NCBI RefSeq assembly: GCF_013911755.1
Contig: NZ_JACESP010000016.1
Coordinates: 31,709 to 95,708 of the forward strand
DNA length: 64,000 nt
Direction of reading: 5' to 3'
Origin: Sphingosinicella sp.
Lineage (GTDB): Bacteria > Pseudomonadota > Alphaproteobacteria > Sphingomonadales > Sphingomonadaceae
In this document: piece by piece, positions 16,590 to 23,962 of the stretch
How the letters are laid out: every line of letters starts with the position of its first letter
How positions within the stretch are numbered: position 1 is the stretch's first letter
Made by a program: the position numbers and the translations under genes
The notes under the pieces: generated by a model
What the model saw: the letters and a program-made list of their open reading frames with translations, nothing else
Database searches by the model: none
What the model was told of the DNA's origin: nothing

Positions 16590-16983
16590 CATCGGGAGCA
16601 TCGGCTTCGCGCGTGGGAAGCCTTTGAACGAGCCGGTCCATGACCGCATTCATGGACGAGCGCGTCGAATCGGACAAACCGACGTCCGTGCGCCGACGGT
16701 CGCGGCGGTCGCGGCGGCGCTCAATGATCCCGCGCGCGAGCAGGCGCTGAGTTCTGCGGAAGGCATTTGTCGTCGGGATATCGGTGACCGCCCAGAGCGC
16801 CGACAGGCTGACGATCGCGCCTGCGTGCTCTGCCTCATAAAGATCAAGCAGCATCGCCCACTCGGGGCTGTAGGGCGTCTTAAGGTTGATTTCTGCGTTC
16901 ACGGTGCGCTGCTCCGCGATCAGGAACCGGCACATCATATGCCGGCGCACTGCGGCAGGATCCGTAACGGTCCTTGCGATCAT
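16582..16983 (-). CDS. MarR-like winged-helix transcriptional regulator
   Basis: A 133-residue regulator with a winged-helix region: SPEWAMLLDLYEAEHAGAIVSLSALWAVTDIPTTNAFRRTQRLLARGIIERRRD, where helix-turn-helix and wing are recognisable. A later Met (residue 16 or 17) is a possible true start. The layout, a compact wHTH with little ligand domain, fits small MarR-like proteins common in sphingomonads. The gene ends about 50 bp before the antitoxin gene on the same strand, over the FitAB promoter. No target is evident. Confidence 0.75.
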   Translation of the reverse strand: MIARTVTDPAAVRRHMMCRFLIAEQRTVNAEINLKTPYSPEWAMLLDLYEAEHAGAIVSLSALWAVTDIPTTNAFRRTQRLLARGIIERRRDRRDRRRTDVGLSDSTRSSMNAVMDRLVQRLPTREADAPDVA

Positions 16984-17017
16984 GCCGTCGTCGTCACCGA
17001 GACTGGACGCGCGCGGC

Positions 17018-17908
17018 TCACGACGAAGCGCCGCCCGCGGTTTCCGCGCGGAAGTGCCTGATCGCGTCCTCCTGCGCCGGCAACAGCGCGTCGATGGCGC
17101 CCTGCGGGCCTGCCAGCAACGTCGAAGGACAGCGGCCCTCGAAGGTGCCGAGGTTGGGCCGGTGCGCGCGGTACCCGGTGAGCGCGGCTACATCGCGGGG
17201 GAAATCGTTCGCGACGATGGGAGGGTAGGCGAGCCACGGGAGCTCGTAGGGCTTGAGCCAGCCGAGGCAGTAGCTGACGATCATCCCGCGGCGCGAGAGC
17301 TCCGACATGTTCGCGCCGCCTGCGTGCAGCGTCGAGCCGAGGAAGACGAGCGCGTCGCCGGGCACCATCTCCACCGCGATTGGTTGCCGCTCGCTGTCAT
17401 CGCCGTCGCGCCTGTGGCTGCCCGGCCAGACGATCGTTGCACCGTTCTGCCCGGTGTACGGCGTGAACGGCCACATGACGTTGATCAGATATTCGGCGCC
17501 CGCCTGGCGCAGCGGCCACATCTCCTCGTCGCGGTGAGGGGGCTGCATCTCCGCGCCGGGGAGGAGTTCGATCGCCTGCGTGAGGTTGAGCTGGATATGA
17601 TCGCAGTGGGCGCCGAGCACGACCTCGGCCATTTCGAGGATGACGGGGTGCGCGACAAAGGCTGCGACTTTCGGGCTGCGCCGGAGAAGGCCGTGGAAAC
17701 GCTTGGATCCAGAGCCGTAGAATGCGCCACTCGATCGGGGCGTCCGCGCGAACGCGTCCGCGAGGTCATCGGACAACGCGGCAACCGCATCCGGTGTCAT
17801 CGCGCCCGGTATCACGCAATAGCCGTGCTCAAGGAGCAGCGCGGTTTCCCGCGCGGCGATTTTCGCCTGCTGCGTCCCGGAGGCTTGCGTTTGATGGGAT
17901 AGTCCCAT
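17018..17908 (-). CDS. Phytanoyl-CoA dioxygenase (PhyH) family protein
   Basis: A 296-residue Fe(II)/2-oxoglutarate oxygenase-like protein. Iron ligands are His125 and Asp127 in PPHRDEEMW and His195 in LHAGGANMS; Arg206 or Arg207 in RRGMIVSY would hold 2-oxoglutarate. The substrate is unknown, since the family covers hydroxylases and halogenases of small molecules. It lies 76 nt downstream of the LuxR-type regulator on the same strand, so the two may form an operon and the enzyme may be under cell-density control. Its ribosome-binding site and start codon are inside a long perfect hairpin (17905-17945). Confidence 0.9.
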   Translation of the reverse strand: MGLSHQTQASGTQQAKIAARETALLLEHGYCVIPGAMTPDAVAALSDDLADAFARTPRSSGAFYGSGSKRFHGLLRRSPKVAAFVAHPVILEMAEVVLGAHCDHIQLNLTQAIELLPGAEMQPPHRDEEMWPLRQAGAEYLINVMWPFTPYTGQNGATIVWPGSHRRDGDDSERQPIAVEMVPGDALVFLGSTLHAGGANMSELSRRGMIVSYCLGWLKPYELPWLAYPPIVANDFPRDVAALTGYRAHRPNLGTFEGRCPSTLLAGPQGAIDALLPAQEDAIRHFRAETAGGASS

Positions 17909-17945
17909 GCAAAGTCTCCTGCTGATCGGCAGGGGCTTTGCATGG
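17905..17945 (-). promoter_or_regulatory. Hairpin covering the phyH start codon and RBS
   Basis: A 10-bp perfect inverted repeat (CCATGCAAAG at 17905-17914, CTTTGCATGG at 17936-17945) encloses a second 5-bp stem (17918-17922 with 17929-17933). In the mRNA the outer stem contains the phyH ATG and the inner stem contains part of its AGGAG site, so the folded form would block translation. A DNA-level operator is the alternative reading. Confidence 0.65.
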
Positions 17946-17984
17946 AACGCACCGACGCCATACCCTCCAGGTAGGGGGTTGCCT

Positions 17985-18746
17985 TCAGCGGCGAAGCAGG
18001 TCGGCGAAGGTCACCTGACCATTGAAAAGCGCGCGCACGATGAGCTGGGTGCGCTGCGCGTTGCCGTAGGCGCGGCGCAGCCTTTCGACATGTTCGTGGG
18101 CGGTTGCGCGCGAGACGTGCATCACCGTTGCGATCTCGCTGTCGGTCTTCGAGCGCCCCACCCAGATCAAAGCTTCGTGCATGCGCGGCGTAAGATAGGG
18201 TGGGGGCGGCGGCGAGCGGCCATCGCGTTTCAGCATCAGCATACGCGCCGACTCAAAGGCAAGGAGGCCACCCAGCTGTGCAAGGTAGAGCGCGTTCGGC
18301 CGCAGATCGTCGAGCGCGGCCGCGCCGAAGGAGCAGCCGCCATAGTATTCGCCGGGGACATGGACGGGAATGGAGACGCCCGCGCGCAGCCCATAAGTCG
18401 CGGCCTCCTTCAGAATGCGATCCTGGCGCTCGGTGAGCACAAGCGAGGCGATGGCGTCATGCCAGAGAAACCCCGCGACGCGGCGCATGCTCGCGGCATG
18501 GATCGGATCGTCCGGCAGGTAGTTCTGTTCGGCAACGCGTTCGACCCACTCCGGATTGTAGCTCGTCAGGCGGATCGCATCGGTAGGCGGTCGCGACAGA
18601 TCGATATTGTGGCCGAGCGCGAACTGTTTGAAGCCAAGCTCACGTGTCAGGTCGTCAAGGATAGAAAAAAGATCGCCCTCGCTTGCAACGGAAGAAAAGC
18701 GCCGTACAAACGCGCCAAAATCAAAAGCAGACATCATTTCGAACAC
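17985..18746 (-). CDS. LuxR-family quorum-sensing regulator (solo)
   Basis: A 253-residue regulator. The N-terminal autoinducer-binding domain keeps the usual signature (YNPEWVERVAEQNYLPDDP...FLWHD), suggesting an intact acyl-homoserine-lactone pocket. The C-terminal LuxR helix-turn-helix is LTPRMHEALIWVGRSKTDSEIATVMHVSRATAHEHVERLRRAYG. The second Met (residue 5) may be the start. No luxI-type synthase is in the window, so it is a solo here. It is cotranscribed with phyH and divergent from the split DUF6499/DUF2285 gene, an arrangement reminiscent of quorum-controlled excision genes of integrative elements. Confidence 0.92.
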   Translation of the reverse strand: MFEMMSAFDFGAFVRRFSSVASEGDLFSILDDLTRELGFKQFALGHNIDLSRPPTDAIRLTSYNPEWVERVAEQNYLPDDPIHAASMRRVAGFLWHDAIASLVLTERQDRILKEAATYGLRAGVSIPVHVPGEYYGGCSFGAAALDDLRPNALYLAQLGGLLAFESARMLMLKRDGRSPPPPPYLTPRMHEALIWVGRSKTDSEIATVMHVSRATAHEHVERLRRAYGNAQRTQLIVRALFNGQVTFADLLRR

Positions 18747-18813
18747 TCCCGGTTGTTTACAGCGCGACCATCGGGTCCGGTTCGAGCGTCTTGAAGTGAC
18801 GCTGCCTTGTCTT

Positions 18814-18837
18814 GTCAGACTATCACAATGATCTGAC
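18814..18837. promoter_or_regulatory. Dyad between luxR and the DUF6499 gene
   Basis: GTCAGA (18814-18819) and TCTGAC (18832-18837) form an inverted repeat, with an inner ATCA-CAA-TGAT dyad in the same span. It lies in the divergent spacer and could be an operator, for example a lux-box-like site, but it does not match a lux-box consensus I can verify. Confidence 0.4.
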
Positions 18838-19026
18838 CTCCAAAACGCGAATCATCGACTTTTTTGAGTTCTCCCCCGAGCGGCCGTCATTGACGACAGT
18901 GTCGTCGATCCTCTGCCAAGGGGATTTGCCGGCGCCAATCATCGGTCCATTGCTGCCTTTCGAAACGGAATTGCAACAAACGTGCACGCGCAGGGCGCCC
19001 ATGCACACGCCTTCCGCGAGGTGACC

Positions 19027-19807
19027 ATGAATACCGAATTCCATATCGCGCCGTTCGATACGTCGGCGCTGGCCTGGGAGTTTCTTCGGCGCAATCCGGC
19101 ATACAGGGCCTCGGTTCCGGCGGCGCGGGTCGCCCCGGCAGCGCGCGGTCCCCATGCGCTGACCATCCTCACCCCGGAAGCCTCCGACGCCGCGGCGCGT
19201 GTCTGGGGGCTGCACTTTCGCCGAGCACCCTGAAACCCCGGCGGCCGATGCCCGGTTGTTCTGGACAGCCGAGTGCGATCCGTTCGTGCTGGCAGCCGAG
19301 CCGCACGAGGCGGGGGGCGGCTTCAGGATCGACATTTCGAAACTTCCGCTTCGGACCTCCGTCCTGCAGAAGCCGGGGCAGGCGCATGTCGTGTTTCTGA
19401 GCGAAGGCCGGCGGGTGGCCATCGATCTTTCCGGTCATGCCCTGGACCTGGGCATGACGGGTCTCAGGTTCACTGTCGATCTTGGAACGATCGGACCCCA
19501 GTCGCTTGCGCTCCGGCGATGCAAGATGATGCTTGAGAGGCGCAGATCCGCCCTTTGGCCTCCGGTGAGAGGTGCAGCGCGCGTCGCGGCCATGCTGGCT
19601 GTGCTTGATGCCCGCGCGGCGGGGGCGAGCCTGAGGGAAGCGGGCGAATTGGTTTTCGGCTGTGCAACCGTCAGGGCCGCCTGGAACAGTAGGTCTGATT
19701 TTATGAAGAGCCGACTGCGGAGGCTTGCGCATGACGCGCAGCGCATGACGGCCGGTGGATATAGGCGCCTGCTCGCGAGCCCCGCCATCGGGAAGCCTGG
19801 CGCCTGA
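19027..19807 (+). CDS. DUF6499-DUF2285 protein split at a +1 slip site (FseA-like)
   Basis: Two overlapping frames make one recognisable protein. Frame one starts at ATG 19027 (GAGG upstream), encodes the DUF6499 domain (TSALAWEFLRRNPAYRA...WGLHF) and stops at 19231-19233. Frame two carries DUF2285 (ARLFWTAECDPFVL...RRCKMMLERRR...AWNSRSDFMKSRLRRLAHDAQRMTAGGYRRLL) to 19807. They join seamlessly if the ribosome slips +1 on TTT-C at 19216-19219: Phe-tRNA moves from TTT to TTC and reads on as HFAEHPETP. In ICEMlSym of Mesorhizobium the DUF2285 genes msi172-msi171 are joined by +1 frameshifting into the excision activator FseA. A simple frameshift mutation is the alternative. Confidence 0.7.
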
Positions 19808-20111
19808 AATGCCTATAGCCCTTCTGCATGGGCCGTGAGGCGGGCGAGGGGGAATTGCGTATCCTGCCTTAAGAGCGCGTGCCCCTGATCTGCCGTTGCA
19901 GGCTCGCCCGATCTACACGGCCGCAGCCACGTGTGCTTGCCTCATCTGGCGGCGACCATGGCTGGCAAGGTCGACAGTCAGGAAATGGTCAAACATGGAC
20001 CTAATCAGCCACAAATGCGATTTGTGATAGACAATCACCGAAGTGATTTGTTCGGTTCGCAGCTCCCTCCTATTGCTGACCATAACAAGAAATACGGGAG
20101 AGGAATGCAGA
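19808..20111. other. Regulatory intergenic region before the catabolic cluster
   Basis: About 300 bases without a supported gene. The distal third holds the regulatory module at 20010-20051 (listed separately) and the leader of the dehydrogenase gene, whose Shine-Dalgarno is GGGAGAGGA. Nothing else is recognised. Confidence 0.5.
20010..20051 (+). promoter_or_regulatory. Shared regulatory module, copy 1 (probable LysR operator)
   Basis: A perfect dyad CACAAAT-GCG-ATTTGTG (20010-20026) is followed 15 nt after its ATTTGT arm by AAGTGATTTGT (20041-20051). The same arrangement and spacing occur at 23864-23904 before the TonB receptor gene; 33 of 41 aligned positions are identical. The dyad plus an extra half site is the usual layout of LysR binding regions, and a LysR gene lies between the two copies. 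Confidence 0.75.
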
Positions 20112-20921
20112 ATGGCTGGCTTATCGGGCTCTGTGATCGCGCTGACCGGCGGAGGCTCCGGCCTCGGTCTCGGGCTAGCGCAATATTTCCGCGAGCAGGG
20201 CGCAAAGCTTGCGCTGTTCGATATCTCGGCGGAAAAGGTGGATGCGCTCCGCAACGCCTTTGGTGACGAGATTCTCGCGATGCAGGGCGATGTCCGCGAT
20301 GTCGCCGCGCTGACCGCGTTTCGCGATGCCACTGTCGCGAAGTTCGGCGGGGTCGATTGCCTCGTAGGTGCACAGGGCATTTTCGACGGCAATCGCCCGA
20401 TATCCGAGTTGCCGGTCGACAAGCTCTCCGACGCGTTTGCCGAGGTCATGAGCATCAATGTCCTTGGCTATATACTGTCGGCGACGCTGTTCCGGGAAGA
20501 ACTGGCGAAGCGGCAGGGATCGATCGTCCTGACGGCATCGTCGAACGCCTCCTATTGTGCGGACGGGGGCGGACTGCTCTACACAGCCTCGAAACATGCA
20601 GTGCTCGGCGTCGTGCGCCAGCTCGCCTTCGAGTTCGCGCCCGACATTCGCGTCAATGCGGTCTCGCCGTGCGGGATCGCCAACAGCGATCTCCGCGGCC
20701 CGGGGGCACTTGGCCTCGACGGGGAAAGTCAGAACGACATCCCCAAGGACATGTTCATGGGCATGATCCGAAAGGTCACTTTGCTCGACCATCTGCCGAG
20801 CGGGTATGAATATGGCCCAGCCTATGCCCTTCTTGGGGACCCGGGGCAGCGCGTCCTGACGGGCGAGATCATCATGGCCGACCAGGGGCTCGCCAACCGC
20901 CCCATTATCTCGGCAGGCTGA
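20112..20921 (+). CDS. SDR oxidoreductase, cis-dihydrodiol dehydrogenase type
   Basis: A 269-residue short-chain dehydrogenase. The cofactor motif is TGGGSGLG (12-19) and the catalytic residues are Ser144, Tyr157 and Lys161 in YTASK. The block KHAVLGVVRQLAFEFAPDIRVNAVSPCGIANSDLRGPGALGL resembles BphB/HcaB cis-dihydrodiol dehydrogenases, which rearomatise the product of Rieske ring-hydroxylating dioxygenases to a catechol. The NAG motif is altered to AQG. It lies 10 nt upstream of the dioxygenase alpha gene, so the two form one operon. ATG 20112 is chosen for its Shine-Dalgarno. Confidence 0.88.
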   Translation: MAGLSGSVIALTGGGSGLGLGLAQYFREQGAKLALFDISAEKVDALRNAFGDEILAMQGDVRDVAALTAFRDATVAKFGGVDCLVGAQGIFDGNRPISELPVDKLSDAFAEVMSINVLGYILSATLFREELAKRQGSIVLTASSNASYCADGGGLLYTASKHAVLGVVRQLAFEFAPDIRVNAVSPCGIANSDLRGPGALGLDGESQNDIPKDMFMGMIRKVTLLDHLPSGYEYGPAYALLGDPGQRVLTGEIIMADQGLANRPIISAG

Positions 20922-20931
20922 GGAGGCCATC

Positions 20932-22299
20932 ATGGTATTACATGCAGCGCCCAGCCGCCCCGCTCCCCGCCAGAATGTCGGCGTGCTCCTCGACCGCGTC
21001 GACGCGCAGATCGCGAATGGCCTCGTACCGGTCGAAATTTTTGCCGACGCGGACATCTTCGATCTCGAGATGGAACGCATCTTTGCCAAGAGCTGGGTGT
21101 TCATCGGCTTCGAGTCCGAAATTCCCGACCCCGGCGATTTCATGCAGCGCAAGATCGGCCGCGATTCCGTCATCGTGACGCGCGACGGCAAGGGCGAAAT
21201 CCATGTCCTCGCAAATTTCTGCCGTCACCGTGGCACCAAGCTCTGCCAGACCGATGTCGGCAACCAGAGCCATTTTCGTTGTCCCTATCATGGCTGGGTT
21301 TTCAAGAATAACGGCGACTGGATCGGCGCGCCAGACAAGAACAAAGCCTATAAAGGGCTCGACACCAAGGAATGGGGACTGCTGAAGGCACCGCACGTCG
21401 ATAGCATCTACGGCATGATTTTCGCGTCGCTCGCCCCCGATGCACCAACGCTACTGGAGTATCTCGGTCCAGCCGCGTGGATGATGAAGGGGCTGATGGA
21501 TCTCCACCCCGACGGCATGAGCGCAATGGGGCCGCCCGACCGCTACAAGGTGCGCGGTGACTGGAAGACGGGCGCGGAGAATTTCGGCGGCGACATCTAT
21601 CATGTCAGCGTCGCGCACGGGTCGGTCCAGACGATCGATCTCGCGCAGGGCTTCGACGTCCTCAACGATCATTCGACCCATTATGTGCTCGGCGGCGGGC
21701 ACAGCTTCCTGGGGCATGATTTTGATACGATGTTCGGCGAGGCCGGGCATGTCTGGTATTATCCGCCCGACGTGCTCAGCCAGTTCGACCTGGAGCGGCT
21801 CGACCCGCTGCTGCAGGAGGTGGTGAAGAAGAATCCGCCGATCGTCGGTACGATCTTCCCTAACCTCAGCTTCATCCGTTTTTTCGGTCCGCCGTCGCCC
21901 GGGCAGCCCCCCGTCGTCTATACGTCGTGGCGACAGTGGCAGCCGTCAGGGCCCGGCGAGATGGAGCTCTGGAGCTGGCAGCTCAAGTGGAACTTCATGG
22001 ACGAGGCGCAGGCGCAGGCGAGCTATGCCGCTGGCCAGTACGGGTTCAGTTCCGCAGGCATCTTCGAGCAGGACGACACTGTGGTGTGGGAAGGCGCGCC
22101 CGAGGCAGCGCGCAGCGTCTGGGCGCGCAAGGCCGGCGCTGCGTTCAACATGCAAATGGGCATGGAAGGTGTCGGCCAGCAGACGCGGGACGACAGCTGG
22201 GACGGACCGGGCGAGGCCTATCGTCCGGGACCGGGAGAGCCGAGCCAGCGCGCGTTCTACCGGCACTGGATCAACGAGATGAAAGGGGATCGTGCATGA
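20932..22299 (+). CDS. Aromatic-ring-hydroxylating dioxygenase alpha subunit
   Basis: A 455-residue Rieske oxygenase large subunit. The [2Fe-2S] ligands are Cys97, His99, Cys117 and His120 (CRHRG...CPYHGW). The mononuclear iron site is in NFGGDIYHVSVAHGS with His224 and His229. It belongs to the BphA1/HcaE-like hydroxylating dioxygenases and would put two oxygens on an aromatic ring, giving the diol oxidised by the upstream dehydrogenase. No ferredoxin or ferredoxin-reductase gene is intact nearby; only a reductase wreck remains at 32345, so electrons must come from elsewhere. The stop overlaps the beta-subunit ATG. Confidence 0.93.
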   Translation: MVLHAAPSRPAPRQNVGVLLDRVDAQIANGLVPVEIFADADIFDLEMERIFAKSWVFIGFESEIPDPGDFMQRKIGRDSVIVTRDGKGEIHVLANFCRHRGTKLCQTDVGNQSHFRCPYHGWVFKNNGDWIGAPDKNKAYKGLDTKEWGLLKAPHVDSIYGMIFASLAPDAPTLLEYLGPAAWMMKGLMDLHPDGMSAMGPPDRYKVRGDWKTGAENFGGDIYHVSVAHGSVQTIDLAQGFDVLNDHSTHYVLGGGHSFLGHDFDTMFGEAGHVWYYPPDVLSQFDLERLDPLLQEVVKKNPPIVGTIFPNLSFIRFFGPPSPGQPPVVYTSWRQWQPSGPGEMELWSWQLKWNFMDEAQAQASYAAGQYGFSSAGIFEQDDTVVWEGAPEAARSVWARKAGAAFNMQMGMEGVGQQTRDDSWDGPGEAYRPGPGEPSQRAFYRHWINEMKGDRA

Positions 22300-22817
22300 G
22301 CATTACCCCGCCGTCGATCGCACCCGCGACCGAGCACGCGATCCGCCAGTTCCTCGGTTACGAAGCGCTGCTCCTCGACCAGAACCGGCTCGCGGATTGG
22401 GCGGCGCTGCTTGATCCCGCGATCATCTATGAAATCCCGATGCGGATCGTCGCGAAGGGCGGCGCAGACGATGAATTTCCGCCGGGCAGCTTCCGCGTTC
22501 GCGACGATCTCGCGATGATCCAGAAGCGGATCGAGCGGCATGGCACGGCGGAAAACTGGGCCGAGGATCCGCCATCGCGCACCGTGCGCAACGTCAGCTC
22601 GATCTTCATCGAGCCGACCGACGACGCGAAGGTATTCCGGGTGCACAGCGCGCTCACACTTTACCGCCAACGTGCGCTCGACCGCGCCTATGAGTGGATT
22701 CCAGCGCGCCGCTCCGATCTCATTCGCGTCGAGAGCGATGGCTGCCGGCTGGTGCGCCGGACGATCATTCTAGCCGAGACGATCCTCCAGACGCCGAACC
22801 TGGGAATCTTCCTTTAG
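22296..22817 (+). CDS. Aromatic-ring-hydroxylating dioxygenase beta subunit
   Basis: A 173-residue small subunit of the dioxygenase, with the cystatin-like fold of the ring-hydroxylating beta family (EHAIRQFLGYEALLLDQNRLADWAALLDPAIIYEIPMR...RTVRNVSSIFI...FRVHSALTLYRQR...RRSDLIRVESDGCRLVRRTIILAETIL). It is needed for assembly of the alpha3beta3 complex. The start at 22296 is fixed by the ATGA overlap with the alpha stop; longer upstream reading is a shadow of alpha. Confidence 0.93.
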   Translation: MSITPPSIAPATEHAIRQFLGYEALLLDQNRLADWAALLDPAIIYEIPMRIVAKGGADDEFPPGSFRVRDDLAMIQKRIERHGTAENWAEDPPSRTVRNVSSIFIEPTDDAKVFRVHSALTLYRQRALDRAYEWIPARRSDLIRVESDGCRLVRRTIILAETILQTPNLGIFL

Positions 22818-22849
22818 CAAGCAGCCGACGGCTTGTTTGCCGCCTCCGG

Positions 22850-23776
22850 TTACATCGTCGCGCCCGCCTCGACGATCGATTGCACGAAGAATTTGTTCGC
22901 CGGATCATTAGCGCTGCGCCTGTGCCAGAAGATATTCTGCTCGAGCGGCGGCATGCCCAGCGGGCATTCGAGAATCTGCAGTCCGAGTGGCGGGGCGAGG
23001 GCATTCGCGAGCTTCCGCTGCGTCGTCGCAATCATCCGCGTTCCGGGTAGCACGGTGATCAGAGCGGAGAATGTCGGAACGGTCAGCACCACGTCGATGT
23101 CGAGGTCGGCCTGCTTCCACGCGCGCTCGACCAGGGTGGCTATGCCTTCGCCGAAGAAGACCGAATTGTGCGCAAGCCCGACGTAGGTCTCCAAGTCGAG
23201 ACTCTCCCGGCCGGGTAGTAGGTCCTTATCGGCGACGCACACGAAATCGTCGGTAAACAATATTCGAGACTGGATGTCGCTCGACGAGCGGCGTTCGCCG
23301 TAGAGGCGCCAGTCGTTCGCGGTGATGCAATAGTCGATGCGCCCGCTGTCGATGAGATTGAAGCTTTCCTTGTTGAAGGGGCGCACATTCACGCGAAAAC
23401 CGGGCGCCGCGACAGCAAGCTTGCGGATGATCCGCGGCAGGAAGATCGCGATCGAATAGTCGCTCATCGCTACCGAGAACTCGCGTACCTCGCGGAGCGG
23501 ATCGAAATCGGGGCGTGTCTCGATCGCCATTCGCGCGGCGTAAAGCGCCTCGTGGACCGGCACGGCCAGCGAGCGTGCAAGCGGGGTCAGCTCAAGCTTG
23601 CGGCCAACACGTACCAGCAGTTCGTCGTCGAAATGCGACCGGAGCCGATTGAGCGCGCTGCTCGCCGCTTGCTGCGTGATAAACAGCCGTTCGCCGGCGC
23701 GCGTAACATTCTTCTCCTCGAGAAGGACGTCGAGCGCCTTGAGCAGGTTAAGGTCGAAGTGCGAAAAATTCATCAC
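22850..23776 (-). CDS. LysR-family transcriptional regulator
   Basis: A 308-residue regulator with an N-terminal winged helix (FDLNLLKALDVLLEEKNVTRAGERLFITQQAASSALNRLRSHFDDELLVR) in the NodD/PcaQ-like style and a periplasmic-binding-like effector domain (residues ~90-300). It lies between the dioxygenase genes and the TonB receptor gene, convergent to the former and divergent from the latter. It is the natural candidate to bind the two copies of the 41-bp module (20010 and 23864). The effector is probably the substrate or an early intermediate of the pathway. Confidence 0.92.
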   Translation of the reverse strand: MMNFSHFDLNLLKALDVLLEEKNVTRAGERLFITQQAASSALNRLRSHFDDELLVRVGRKLELTPLARSLAVPVHEALYAARMAIETRPDFDPLREVREFSVAMSDYSIAIFLPRIIRKLAVAAPGFRVNVRPFNKESFNLIDSGRIDYCITANDWRLYGERRSSSDIQSRILFTDDFVCVADKDLLPGRESLDLETYVGLAHNSVFFGEGIATLVERAWKQADLDIDVVLTVPTFSALITVLPGTRMIATTQRKLANALAPPLGLQILECPLGMPPLEQNIFWHRRSANDPANKFFVQSIVEAGATM

Positions 23777-23863
23777 TCATCCCGATTCGATCGCGTTACG
23801 GTCGCGCATAGCTGGCCGAGGGAAATCAAATATCACGCGCACCCGAGCGAGTGGCACCCTACT

Positions 23864-23904
23864 ACAAATCTCATTTGTGGTAATCAATGACCAAAGTGAT
23901 TTGT
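23864..23904 (+). promoter_or_regulatory. Shared regulatory module, copy 2 (probable LysR operator)
   Basis: The dyad ACAAAT-CTC-ATTTGT (23864-23878) is followed after 15 nt by AAGTGATTTGT (23894-23904), the same order and spacing as at 20010-20051. It lies in the divergent spacer between the LysR gene and the TonB receptor gene and could serve both. Confidence 0.75.
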
Positions 23905-23962
23905 CGCTCGCCCCTGGCGCTCCTACCCCACGTCCCAGAACAGAAGAACTGGGGAGAGGGTC

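Noticed and set aside
19199-19807. DUF2285 as an independent gene starting at GTG 19199
   Set aside because: The GTG lies inside the DUF6499 frame without its own ribosome-binding site, and the first residues only make sense when joined by a +1 shift at 19216-19219.
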